In this document: piece by piece, positions 11,120-23,190 of the stretch
How positions within the stretch are numbered: position 1 is the first letter of the stretch
Layout of the letters: the number at the start of each line of letters is the position of its first letter
Assembly: GCA_030760725.1 (NCBI GenBank)
Contig: JASWHV010000019.1
Span: 38,009,944-38,073,943 of the forward strand
Direction of reading: 5' to 3'
Source of the DNA: Neostapfia colusana
Lineage: Eukaryota; Streptophyta; Magnoliopsida; Poales; Poaceae
Length of the DNA: 64,000 nucleotides
The notes under the pieces: generated by a model
Seen by the model: the letters and a program-made list of their open reading frames with translations, nothing else
The model's database searches: none
Told to the model about the DNA's origin: nothing
Made by a program: the position numbers and the translations under genes

Positions 11120-13231
11120 AAATCCCCGAGAACTGTTCACGAGGTACGAAGTTTCCTCGGACTCGCGGGATATTATCGGAGGTTCATTCCGAACTTCTCG
11201 AAGATTGCCAAGCCTATGACGGAGCTGCTGAAGAAGGCTACCAAATATGTTTGGAGTCCAGCATGTGAAGCAGCATTCAAGGCTTTAGTCAAGCACCTAA
11301 CATCAGCACCAGTTTTGGAGCAGCCAGACACAACAAAACCGTTCGATGTGTACTGCGATGCATCCGGCATTGGGCTCGGATGTGTGCTGATGCAAGACCG
11401 AAGAGTGGTCATGTACGGGTCACGGCAGCTTAGAAACCATGAGCAGAATTATCCAACTCACGACTTGGAGCTCGCTGCTGTGGTACTTGCACTTAAAATG
11501 TGGAGGCACTACCTACTCGGTAACCTCGTACATTTCTATACCGACCACAAGAGCCTCAAGTACATATTCACTCAGAAGGAGCTGAAAATGAGGCAGCGAA
11601 GATGGTTAGAATTGATAAAGGATTACGAAATAGAGATGCATTTTCACCCCGGTAAGGCAAACGTTGTGGCAGATGCGCTGAGTCGCAAGTCACACGTCAA
11701 TAATCTGACCATCACACCATTGGAAGAGGGCGAACCACCACTGCATGTGATTCCACATGGAGCTCTCTACAGCTTAGCTTTGATCCCCACCATCCGTGAA
11801 GAGATAGCGGCAGCCCAGAAAAATGACAAGGGCATGTCACATTTGCGGAGACGCATAGACAGTGGGGAGTTGAAATGCTTCCAGAAAGACGGAGACGGCG
11901 TCCTATGGTTCAAGGACCAGATAGTCGTACCCTGTAACCCGGAATTACGGAAGAAAATCTTTGATGAGGCTCACTTGTCAAAGTTTTCTATTCACCCCGG
12001 CAGCAACAAAATGTATCAAGAACTCAGAAGCAAGTTTTGGTGAACACGGATGAAGCGGGAGATCGCAAAATACGTGTCCGAGTGTGATACATGTCGTAGG
12101 ATGAAGGCAGATCATATGCGGAAACCGGGACTGCTATAACCACTGGGCGTTCCTGCCTGGAAATGGGAGGATGTGAGCATGGACTTCATCGTCGGTTTAC
12201 CCACCACCTTTCAGAAGCATGATTCTGTGTGGGTGATCATCGACCGGCTCACCAAAGTTGACCATTTCATCCTGGTCAACACCAACTACAACACCAAGAA
12301 GTATGCTGAACTGTACATCTCACTGATCCTATGCTTGTACGGCGTACCCCGTACCATCATATCAGATTGGGGCACTTTATTTGTGTCCTGTTTTTGGGAG
12401 CAGCTCCACGCTGCATTGGGGACGAAGCTGATCCGTAGTTCGGTATACCACCCGCAAACGTATGGGCAAACTGAGCGGGTAAACCAAATCTTAGAAGATA
12501 TGCTACGAGCTTGCGCTATCAACACCGGCAAGAATTGGGATGATCACTTACTGTTAGCCGAGTTCTCGTACAACAATGGGTACCAAGCCAGCATCAAGAT
12601 GGCGCCTTACGAGGCGCTATACGGGAGAAAATGCCGCACACCATTTAATTGGTGTGAGTCTGGCGAAAGGGTTACCTTCGTGATTGATCTTGTCAACAAC
12701 GTGGAGGAAAAGGTTCGGCTAATTCAAGCGAACCTAAAAGCCGCCCAATCCCGACAGAAGCAATATGCGGACCGGAGAAGGCGCCCACTACAATTCAAAG
12801 TCGGGGATCACGTATACTTACGTGTATCTCCAATGAAGGGCGTAAACAGATTCGGGGCGAGAGGAAAGTTCGCACCCCGATTCATCGGTCCATTTCAGAT
12901 TACCGAAAGATGTGGATCAGTAGCATACCGGCTGAAATTACCAGAAGCACTCTCCGGTGTGCACGACGTCTTTCATGTTTCCCAGCTGAGGAAGTGTCTC
13001 AAGCTATCAACTACCGTTCAGCTGGAGGATATCGAAGAACTGAAACCGGATCTCACCTATCAGGAGGAACCGGTTCAGGTTATTGATGAAAAGGCCCGAA
13101 CCACACGCAACCGAACGTTGTGGTTCTGCAAAGTTCTATGGAGTAATCACTCCATGGACGAAGCGACATGGGAGAGCAAAGGATTTCTTCACGCTAACTA
13201 CCCCGACTTTTTCACGTCGCATATCCGGTAA
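11120..13231 (+). pseudogene. Composite C, forward part: RT C-terminus, RNase H, integrase, chromodomain
   Basis: The frame opens at KSPRTVHEVRSFLG, the RT/RNase H connection, directly after the inverted primer site. RNase H motifs follow (YCDASG, DLELAAVVLALK, YTDHKSL, VVADALSR; about 11345-11690). Next come the integrase zinc region (HLSKFSIHPG, CDTCRR) and core (MDFIVGLP, SDWG, QTERV), the GPF motif, and the chromodomain (about 13075-13215). TGA at 12041-12043 (Trp codon expected) and TAA at 12137-12139 (Gln expected) interrupt it. The TDG of the family is TYG here. RT motif A and the FIDD box are absent, having fallen in the deleted stretch between the two halves. Inactive. Confidence 0.88.
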
Positions 13232-13282
13232 TTTTCCACCGTCCTTCCTCTCATTTTCACCTAATAATCTCGGGACGAGATT

Positions 13283-13299
13283 CTTTTAAGGGGGAGGAA
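13283..13299 (+). other. Composite C polypurine tract
   Basis: A ttttaagggggaggaa tract lies immediately upstream of the LTR start TGTAAAGGCC. Confidence 0.85.
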
Positions 13300-15206
13300 T
13301 GTAAAGGCCTCATTTTTTGACACATACTCAAAGTGTTCATCACCACACACCCACCTCATTTGAAGAAAGTTGATGAACACATTTGAAGAGCAAGTAACCA
13401 CCATCAACATGCTCATTAGAGAATAAACTCACAAAATGCAAAAGTGGCATTTCCCACATGCATCATCTAGGGGCTGGGCATATGAAAACTCCTACACCTT
13501 GCTAGGAATGTCCATGCCAAGTTTCACCCAAATTCAAAACCTTTTTGAGGTCCTTTTGGGTATAGCTAGAAAGAGGGTGGTGGGAACTCAAATTCAAATT
13601 CAAACTGTTTTTATCCCATGAATTCAAAAGAGGGAGGCATATTCTTACTCAGCACATTTTTGTGAGCTCACACACCGATTTTATCTCCATTTGGAGTTGA
13701 TCTTCACATGAGATAAGTTTAGCAAATTCAAACTTTATTTGAATTACAAACTGAATATGTGCTGAAAATTTAGTCAAACCAAACCCAATTTGAATTCCAA
13801 CCAATTCAAATGGCTCAGGGGTAGATAATTCAAATAACCATGGGAATTGTGGGGATTACTGTTTACAACAGTAATAGAGAGTTAAGTTCAGAGGTTAAAA
13901 AGGGAAGGGGACCCACATGTCAGCCACTGAGGAGAATTCAGCCGACTGAAAACTGCACTCGGGTTCTTGCGCTGGACCGAGCTGCCGCCACGGTGAAGAA
14001 ACGGCGAGGACAGCAGCTGATTTCCGCCCTCGGCCGCTGAACCGACTATCGGGGCCTTTATCTACGCGCCCGAGCGGTCGCCGGTGCATCTCACCGCTGC
14101 CCCGTCGCGTTCCCACCCAGAAAATTGGAAGCTCTCGCCGCTCGGTTGACCCTCTGTTGCTCGTCGCCCGGCCAACCTCGAAGCTTCCACGGTAATCTGA
14201 GACCAGCACCAGGCGCGCCAAGCCATCCTCGACGCCCTCGCGCCGGTTCCAGGCCCGGAGCAGTCCTTCCCGAGCTCCACCGCGACGATCTTTTCTCTGC
14301 CGGTTCAGCTCAAGACGCCATCGCAGGAACGCTCCGTCCGGCCACCACAGTCTGCTGTTCGCCGAGCCGTGAACAGCAAAAAGGTTCGCCTTCAGTCCCT
14401 CTTTCGTTCCCGCAAGCTCCGGCGGCGTGACATAGACTGCTCACGCCAGAATTTCACGATTTCACAACAGTGTACAAAAGGGGAGCCCGAACCGATCCAC
14501 GAAATTCATAGTACACACTACACCACTCATCCTCTAGTGGAAGGGATCACTTCTAGGTGCCCGCACGAGTCCATAGGAGCAGGAACCACGAAGAACCGTT
14601 GAGGGAAACCGCTGTTCTTTTAGTTTTATGAGAAATCCCGATTTCCGGCCTAAGTCGCACAGTGACTGCCCAACACAACCCTTCCCGAGCTCCGTGGAGC
14701 TCATGTCGACCTTTCCTAAGGTCCACTGGTGCTCGACGACCCTTAGCTCGATCGGTTGGGTTGCTAGGGAGGTCGGCCGACACAGCCGAAGTTCTCCCAA
14801 AGCTGCCGCTCGTCGCCGACCATGTGCCGGCTATTTTCATGATGAACTGAGCCCGGAATCATGTTCCCTGAGTGGACTTAGGCAGGGGCGGCCAGAATCA
14901 TGAAGTTTGGAGCACCAGAGGCTGCCGGCGAGCTCTCCGGCGAGGTGTCACGGCGGCCGAACGCGGGCGTCGGGAGGTAGACGAAGCCGGGTGGCCCACG
15001 TGTCAGCGGCTCGGATTTTAAATTGGGATCGGTATGCGGCCCAGATCCGGTGTGCTGGCGCGAAAAAACTCCGTGGACCCCGGTGTGCCGTCGCCCTAGC
15101 GCCCAACACGTGTCCCCGTGGACACACCGGCAGATTTGAACTTTTCCTGATTTTCAGATTTCATTCAAACTTCAAATCCTCATAACTTTGGCTAGGAACA
15201 TCCAAA
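13300..15206 (+). mobile_element. Composite C 3' LTR, first part
   Basis: It begins TGTAAAGGCCTCA and continues to 15206, where element A is inserted. The remaining part is 48015-50118, giving a full LTR of about 4.01 kb. It belongs to the same subfamily as solo LTR S: the block around 14690-14850 (gctcatgtcgacctttc, tcgtcgccgaccatg) matches S in reverse. This part is U3, with a GC-rich block at 13900-15130. Only chance ORFs are seen. Confidence 0.85.
15202..15206. repeat. Target-site duplication of element A, left copy (ccaaa)
   Basis: CCAAA at 15202-15206 is repeated at 48010-48014, exactly flanking element A, and the C LTR reads through across the two copies. Confidence 0.92.
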
Positions 15207-15463
15207 TGTGGCGGACCGGAATCCGTTCATCCAGGATCGCAGACGGTGGTGCCGCGCGATGCGACACCCGACAGCACACGTCATAAGGACATAATATATT
15301 ACATGGGAAAAACAACTGAAACTGTACAAACTGGTACAAACTTCAGTTACAACTATTGTTTATATTACACAGCGGAAGTCTACACTACACAACTCACGCC
15401 CGCCTATCTAGCAAAAGTGGTTGTTCAGCCCTAGGACAACCCACACTAGCTGCACTCCTCAGC

Positions 15464-16665
15464 TCAGCGCGGCGTGTACGGCTCCCACTCAGCTGTGGTC
15501 CCCGACGGAGGGTAACCCTCGCCGGTGGACTCGTACTCCGAGTCCGTGGGTGGATCCTCACCTGAAAAACACTTAAGCAGCAACCGTGAGCACGAAGGCT
15601 CAGCAAGGCTTAACCGACTCACCTAAGCATGAAACTCTACATGAGGGGTACAATGGACATAGGATAGTAACATTTCAGCAAAAGGACACGCCTAGAAGTT
15701 CATCCTTAGTTCATCTTTTAGCAACAAGTTAACAGTTCATGAAGTCTGAAATTTAGTAAGCAGTATTTGGTGGCACACATGTAGCAATACAATTATATCA
15801 ACCAGCAATATTGAATCAACATGTTTCATCCATTAATCTACGTCACAACTCAGTGACCAAGTGGTACTCTTCACCGCGAGGGACGGCGAATCGACTCGAT
15901 ATACACCTGCAGGGAAACCCAAAGAACACGTCACGTACGCCCACCCGTGGAGCTGCACAGCACGCTCACTCGATGTCGTACGGGACAACCTTTCACCCAA
16001 CAGCCCAAACGTCGAACTGGTCGCACCGAAACGAGCAGGAGGTTCCCCACACGGAGCATCTCTCTATGCCCGTTGGCAGATTTCCACCTTGCTGCCCTCA
16101 GCCTACACCTATAAATCGGTGCGTTATGCCTCGGCGCCCGGAGGTTTAGGCTACATCGGTTTATCGGGGCCCATATATCTGATATGCCTTCGGTACGTTC
16201 AAACTTGATCAGCGTGGGCCGCACACGGCTCGGTCCTCAATCGACATGGACAGGGCTGCGCACACAAGACTCCCTCTTGCTGCGCCCTAGCCCCTGCCCG
16301 GTCTCATTTTCATTACTAATGTGATCTCACATCACTCAACTGAACCCGTGCGTCCCAAGCCTATCTCGCGAGTAGATTCCAACTACTCGACTTGTATCGA
16401 AGCCCTATGAATCTTTAAGCATAGCCTATCTATTCGAGGTCTTATACACTACCCTCACTCTTTTAGGAACCTTTGGTTATGCAAGTGGGGTTTCATTCAT
16501 CCTATACCTAATGCACATACATACTTCATATGACACATGTAAACAAAGGAAAAACTTATAAAAAGGTTAATGCAAACCGGGGCTTGCCTTGTTGCTGCTG
16601 GTCAGGGGTTAGTTCCTCTTCTGGAAGGAGGAAGTCCAGCACTTCCGGAGTCTCTTCTTCAATGG
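15464..16665 (-). other. LTR-encoded spliced small ORF, A 3' LTR copy
   Basis: The upstream exon 16588-16665 (minus) reads EEETPEVLDFLLPEEELTP and ends CAACAAG|GCAAGC. The downstream exon 15464-15561 follows TTTTTCAG and reads EDPPTDSEYESTGEGYPP to AEWEPYTPR and TGA. The phase across the intron is the same as in S and C, and the ending EWE-x2-TP is shared. In frame upstream, an ATG is followed at once by TAG, so the start codon is unclear in this subfamily. Confidence 0.45.
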
Positions 16666-17408
16666 CTACACGTTTAATACAATACTACATGTTAATTTGA
16701 ATGCAAAGTGTAAACTTGAATACTTATTTACTAATAACTCTAGCTAGCCCTCCCCTGTGGTTCTGAAATTTTTATTGTGGCTTGGTAGGGTCCTAACCAG
16801 AGTCTTGACCAAGTTTCATTTGAAACCAAGTTCATTTGAACCTTGTACAAATAAAAGCCTCTTTGGTCAATAATTGAGCCTCTAAGTAATTCCAGGGTTT
16901 TTCATGGCTCCCACCATTACTTTCTGGAAACTAGAATTTAGGATGGTTCTTATGGAATTGGTTTCATGTCATTTGAAGAATTCTACAGAAAGTTATGTCC
17001 TAATTAAGATTGGAGAAAATCTGAAAAATGTTTCGGTACATCTTTCTATTTTCTCTGGGCAGTTCCCTTAATCATCCAATTAGGGTAACTAAATGAACTT
17101 GGATGAGTCTGAAAATTTTACTGGGATTCAGGGATTCTCCAATAAACCTTTCAGCCAAATTTCAGAATTTTTCATAAAGTAGTTCTCCCGATAAAATTCC
17201 CAACAGTTTAAACTTTAGGGATTTAATTCTGGAAAACTATTCACTTTCATGAGCTGAATTTGGTATTGCTATAAAGTGCTCAGAGAGCTAAATCCAACCA
17301 AATTTGGTTCACTCGATTTGGAGCTTTCTAGCCAAAGTTATGAGGATTTGAAGTTTGAAAGAATCCTGAAAATCGGGGGAAAAGTTTAAACTCTCGGGCC
17401 CGCGGGGA

Positions 17409-17492
17409 CACGTGTCGAGCGCGGAGGTGTCCGGCACACCGGAGATACCACACGTGTCGAGCGCGGAGGTGTCCGGCATACCGGAGCTCACA
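17409..17492. repeat. 42-bp tandem duplication in A 3' LTR U3
   Basis: Two head-to-tail 42-base units (17409-17450, 17451-17492) each begin cacgtgtcgagcgcggagg. The same pair is in A's 5' LTR at 46444-46527. The related left LTR (around 5560) has a single copy. The duplication thus predates A's insertion. Confidence 0.9.
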
Positions 17493-18975
17493 GGGTATTT
17501 TGCGTGCCAGCACAGCCGATCCCCGGCCACACCCGATCCCGGTTTAAATTCTTCAGCCGCTGACACGTGGGCCAGCCGGCTTCGTCTTCCTCCCGCCGTT
17601 CTCTCACGCCCGCGCCACTGACCTCGCCGGAGCAGGCTCAGGGCTCGCCGGCTCGCCGCTGCCGGACCTCCCAGGGGCTGAAACTCGCCGCCAGGGGGTT
17701 GTCGACGTCAAGGAACACGTCGGTGGTGTCAGGTCGGGCTGGGGGTGACCGGAAATAGCTCGGCGACGTGCCGCTGCCTCGGTTGAGGTTTGACATCGTC
17801 GACCGTGGTTTCTAAACCCGCCAACACCTCGAACAAACGGCCCTACAGCATCAGTGTACATCTAGGAAGCTCGACAAGGTGTCAAAAGGGTTCAGGGATT
17901 GTGGCAAGTCGGTCGGCACCGTGTGACCGATCGTGCCCGTCATGACCGCCCTCGATCGAGCTCGAAATTCGTCACTCCTAGACAGTTTCACGCTACGGAT
18001 GCAGAAAAGAACTTGATCACCGGCTAGTCCAGCGTCTATGTGCAAGATTTGATGACCTCCGAAAGATCATAGAGCGACAATTTAAAGAAACCGTACCGGA
18101 AGCTTGGGTTACGGTCGCCGGAGCAAAAACTAGAAATTCTCTGCGGATTCTTCACGGTTGGCTTCCAAACTTGGAGGAGAGCCACACGGTGGTCGCGCGC
18201 TCCTGTTGCCTCTCTCGCTGGACCGTGAAAACGCCTGTGGAACGCTGCCCACGGGCGCCTGACTCTCGGCTGAGGCTAGGTCGCCGCGGTGGCGATCGTC
18301 TTTGGGCAAAGGAGGTCGGAGCTCGGGGTTTCTGGCGTTGGGGAGGTGGAGTGCGAGCTCAGGTGGCTGTCTAGCAGCTCAGGGACAAAGGAGGAGATGG
18401 TTTTGCTGGTTTTCCCGATTGAGCAGAGAGCTGCGGCGAGAAACAATGCCGCTGCTCGGGTTTGCCCGCGAGAAGATAAAGCCGGCCGACTCCTGCTCAG
18501 CTGAGGTGGTGCCGGTCGCGTGGGGGCACGAGCCAGCCGCCCTGGGCGCCAGCGCGCGGAGAGGGAAGCAGCTGGTGGCGCCGGTAGCTGCTCGGTGGCA
18601 CAGCCGACAGCTGCTCTGTGGGATTTCCCACCGAGACTCTGACTTTGGGTGCAAGTTTCTCCTTCTCCCCTCTATGACATGTGGGTCCCACCCGGGGTTT
18701 TAACCTCTGAAATTTACTCCTAATCACTGTTGTGAACAGTGAGCCCCATAATACCCCTGGTGATTCAAATTATTCACCCCTGAGCCATTTGAATTGAATA
18801 GAATTCAAATTGGGTTTGGTTTGAGTGAATTTCAGCACAAGTTCAGTTTTGAATTCAAATAAAGTTTGAATTCGTCCCACTTAGCTCATGTCAAGATCAA
18901 CTCCGAATGGAGTTGAAAATTGGTGTGGTGTGGTGATGAACACTTCAAATGTGTGCCAAAACTGAGGCCCTTACA

Positions 18976-18993
18976 TTCCTCCCGCCTTAAAAG
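18976..18993 (-). other. Element A polypurine tract
   Basis: The reverse complement of ttcctcccgccttaaaag lies directly upstream of A's 3' LTR on the minus strand. One pyrimidine interrupts the purine run compared with B. Confidence 0.8.
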
Positions 18994-19041
18994 AATCTCG
19001 TCCCGAGATTACAAAAGAAGAGATAGCGATGTAGTAGGGAC

Positions 19042-22000
19042 CTACTCGTGTTGAGAAGCCATGAACTCCGGGTAATTTGAACGAAGGAATTCCTCGCTCT
19101 CCCACGTCGCTTCTTCCATGGTGTGGTTACTCTAGAGGATCTTGTAGAACCACAACGTTCTGCTACGCGTGGTTCGGGCTTTCTCATCAAGGATTTCCAT
19201 CGGATACTCATCATATGTTAAATCCGGTTTCAGCTCGCTGATGTCTTCGGTAGGAACAGCAGCTGTATGCTTCAAACATTTTCGCAGTTGAGAAACATGG
19301 AAAACATCATGGACACCAGCAAGAGATGCCGGTAGCTCCAATCTATACGCTGCTGGTCCACACTTCTCGGTGATAGCGTAGGGTCCAATAAAACGGGGAG
19401 CGAGCTTCCCCTTCACACCGAACCGGTGCACGCCCTTCATCGGAGACACGCGTAGGTACATGTGTACCACAACGTCAAAGTGCAACGGCCTACGCCTCTT
19501 ATCAGCGTAGCTCTTCTTTCGGGATTGAGCGGCTTTTAAATTGGCTTGAATTGTCCGAAAGCGCTCTTCGGCGTCGTTCACCACATCAACCCCGAATGTG
19601 ACTCTTTCACCGGACTCGCATCAATTTAATGGGGTGCGGCACTTGCGACCGTAGAGAGCTTCGTAGGGTGCCATCTTGATACTTGCCTGATAGCCGTTGT
19701 TGTACGAGAATTCCGCCAATGGTAGGTGATTATCCCAGTTCCTACCATGGTGGATGGCACATGCTCTCAACATGTCCTGCAGAACTTGATTCACCCTCTC
19801 TGTCTGGCCATCTGTCTGAGGGTGGTAGGCGGAGCTCCTAATCAGTTTAGTACCCAAAGCAGCGTGCAACTGCTCCCAAAAGCGAGATACAAACAATGCA
19901 CCTCAGTCTGAGACTATGGTCTTGGGTACATCATGCAGGCATAGAATCCTGGCAATGTATAACTCCGCATATCGGTTGGCATGGAAATGTGTATGCACGG
20001 GAATGAAGTGAGCTGACTTGGTCAGTCGATCAACGATCACCCATATGGAATCATGCTTGTTGGCTGTTAAGGGTAATCCCACGATGAAATCCATGCTCAC
20101 ATCTTCCCATTTCCATGCTGGAATATGCAGGGATTGCAGCAGCCCTGATTTCCTCACATGATCAGCCTTCACTCGTCTACACGTATCACACTCGGATACG
20201 TACTTAGCTACCTCCCGCTTCATCTGTGTCCACCAAAATTTCTTTTTCAAATCTTGGTACATTTTGTTGCTGCCCGGATGAATGGAGTACTTGGACAAGT
20301 GAGCTTCATCGAGGATCTTCTTTCTCAATTCCATATCCCGGGGTACGACTATGCGGTCATTAAACCACAGCGTCCCCTCATCATCCTTCCGGAAACACTT
20401 GATCTTTCCATTGTCTATCCGTCTCCGGAGATGTGCCATGCCTTTATCTGTCTTCTGAGCTGCAATGATATCCTCCCTAATAGTAGGGATGAGGGCAAGG
20501 TTGTACAGCGATCCATAAGGAACCAAGTATAAACTTGGCTCTTCCTCCTCCACCGGTGTAATGGTGAGGTGATGGACATGTGATTTCCGACTCAGCGCGT
20601 CAGCAACCACATTCGCCTTGCCGGGGTGGTAGTGAATCTCAATTTCATAGTCCTTGATTAATTCTAACCACCTCCGTTGCCTCATGTTCAGCTCCTTCTG
20701 GGTGAAAATGTATTTCAAGCTCTTGTGGTCGGTGTAGAGATGCACCAAATTCCCCAGGAGATAGTGCCTCCACATTTTCAGCGCCAAAACCACTGCAGCA
20801 AGCTCAAGGTCATGAGTGGGATAATGCTGCTCATGGTTCCGAAGTTGGCGTGAGCCGTAAGCGACCACACGTCCTTCCTGCATCAACACGCAGCCGAGCC
20901 CAATACCGGACGCGTCACAATACACGTCGAAGGGCTTTGTTGTATCCGGCTGAGCTAACACCGGGGCTGTTGTGAGATGCTTCACCAATGTTCGCAACGC
21001 TCCTTCACACGCCGTGTTCCAAACATATTTATTCCCTTTCTTCAGCAACTCTGTCATCGGCTTAGCGAGCTTGGAGAAGCTTGGAATGAATCTCCGGTAG
21101 TATCCCGCTAACCCGAGGAAGCTTCTGACTTCATGAACTGAAGTGGGAGCTTTCCATTTCAGCACTTGCTCTATCTTGCTTGGGTCAACTGCAATGCCTT
21201 CCGCTGATATGATATGTCCCAAGAATGGCACTTGGCTGATCCAAAACTCGCATTTGCTGAACTTGGCGTAGACTTGTGGTCTCGCAATCGTTGAAGAACG
21301 ATCCGCAAGTGTTCGGCATGTTCGGCTTCTGTCTTGGAGTAAACCAAGATATCGTCGATGAACACTACCACGAACTTGTCCAGCTCCGGCATGAACACCG
21401 AGTTCATGAGATACATGAAATGGGCTGGAGCATTTGTGAGACCAAATGACATGACGAGATATTCATATAGTCCATATCTCGTCGAGAATGCCGTCTTCGG
21501 AATATCCTCCACCCGGATTTTTATCTGGTGATATCCAGAGCGAAGGTCCATCTTGGAGAACACACTGGCACCCACAAGTTGATCAAACAATATGTCGATG
21601 TGGGGCAGTGGGTACTTATTCTTGATGGTGACGGCATTGAGCGGCCGGTAATCCACACACAGCCTCAGGGTTTCATCCTTCTTCTTCACGAACAATGCCG
21701 AGCATCCCCAAGGCGAGGAACTCGGCCTAATGAAACCCTTGCTCAACAGATCATTGAGCTGTTCTTTCAGTTCCGCCAGCTCATTTGGAGCCATCTTGTA
21801 TGGTCTCCGTGATATGGGTGTAGTTCCGGGTGCGAGCTCGATCTTGAACTCGACATCCCGCTCAGGTGGCATGCCCGGAAGGTCATCCGGGAGCACGTCG
21901 GGATACTCCCGGACTACGGGGATGTCTTCTAACTCGAGAGCCTCAGCACTATTGATCGCTGAAACCTCTCTGACTGGATTATCTAATAGGAGGGACTGCA

Positions 22001-22960
22001 GATGGTGTAATGGGGAGTTGAGGTGAATAGTCCGTGATGGGGTTTCCAGGACAGCGCCATGGTACCTTAGCCATGACATTCCCAAGATTGCATCAATCGT
22101 CTGTCCCTCAAGGATAATCATAGTGGTGGGATATATCTTCCCACCTAAGCACAGTGGTTCTTTTGGAACCATCATCGTTGCTGAAATCTTCCCTCCCGGT
22201 GAGCAGATCATATACGAACACTCGGTTGGAAAAACTTCCAGCTGATGCTTAGCCACATATGATGCACTAATGAAGTTGTGGGTTGCACCAGAATCAAAAA
22301 GTATGATGATGGCTTGATGGTTGAGAGTAAACGTACCCGCCAGCACGTTGTCTCCCTCTGGGGCGTCCTCATTGTCGAGGTTGCGGACGCCTCCAGTCCG
22401 CTGACCAACCTTCTTCACCGGAGGTCGGCCTCGAGCACCGCCCTGGAGCTGGGCTTGCCCGCTGCTCTGCTGCCCCTGGGGACAGTCCTTCACGAAGTGG
22501 CCTGCCTGGCCACACGTGAAGCAGGTGAAACGGGGCGGTCCCCCGCTGGTCGGTGGACGGAAACCCGGGGCACGTTGTGGCAGTGGAAACGCCCGGGGTA
22601 CCGTCTGCTGCTGTCTTGGTGGCGGCATCGGCGGACGGAACGGGGGTGCTTGGAACGAACGTCCCCCGAACTGTTGAGGTCGCGCCGGTGGACGCCACTG
22701 CTGCCCGGATGGTGTCCGATACACCATACGGTACTTCTGGGGAGCGCCACTCCCACCGCTGCTAGGTGGAGCGCTGCGCTTCCGCTGCTCAGCTGCCAAC
22801 TCCCGCTGAGCATCCTCTTGCATGATCACGGCATTGACTAAGTCGTTGAATGTGCCGCGATTCCACTGAACGAGGTGGGTCTTCATTTCGGGGTGTAACC
22901 CCCGATAGAAGTGCTCCCTCTTCTTCTCCTCAGTGGAGATATAGTCTGACGCGTACTGCG
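19042..22960 (-). pseudogene. Element A gag C-terminus and pol
   Basis: On the minus strand from 22960 the frame continues gag (FYRG, QWNRGTFNDL) to a CCHC knuckle (CFTCGQAGHFVKDC, about 22500) and protease (ILFDSGATHNFIS, about 22300). RT follows, with FIDD at about 21351-21362, then RNase H, integrase and chromodomain, with TAG at 19042-19044. A 1-base deletion near 21272 shifts frame. Three in-frame stops follow: TGA for Arg near 19900 (SD*GALF), TGA for Trp near 19618, TAG for Trp near 19131. All three fit C-to-T change on one strand or the other. A once had an open gag-pol frame and is now inactive. Its N-terminal gag lies beyond solo LTR S at 27001-27607. Confidence 0.9.
22956..22960. 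repeat. Target-site duplication of solo LTR S, left copy (ctgcg)
   Basis: CTGCG at 22956-22960 recurs at 26996-27000. Removing S and one copy restores A's gag sequence, as seen intact in B near 36505. Confidence 0.93.
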
Positions 22961-23190
22961 TGACACGACCCCATTTGGTCCTGTCGAGCCAGGATCACGC
23001 TGAGGGGTGCTGCGTTGCACAGCACCGTATAACACACGTCAAAGGTACAAAGCGGAAGCGGAAGTTTATTACATAAACAGCTTTATGACCTGTTTACATC
23101 AAAATACGTTTAGTCCACACTCGCGGGCGTAGACTAAGCATCAAGTGCACGTTCAGCCCTCGAACGTGTCCTTGCTAGCACATACGCACA

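Larger units (their letters stand above)
15207..18975 (-). mobile_element. Element A 3' LTR
   Basis: On the minus strand it starts TGTAAGGGCCTCAG at 18975 and ends CCGCCACA at 15207. U3 is roughly 16800-18975 and holds a 42-bp tandem duplication (17409-17492). R/U5 is about 15207-16750 and holds the spliced small-ORF exons and hairpin II, but it lacks hairpin I. Confidence 0.92.

Noticed and set aside
15202..15260. Possible host gene exon between C's LTR and A
   Set aside because: The flanks are one continuous LTR once A and one TSD copy are removed.
22278..22841. 187-codon plus-strand ORF opposite A's gag, with a similar one at 35858-36349 opposite B's
   Set aside because: Shadow of the Q/P/R-rich gag coding strand. 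It is Arg/Ser/Thr-rich as expected from reversed codons.
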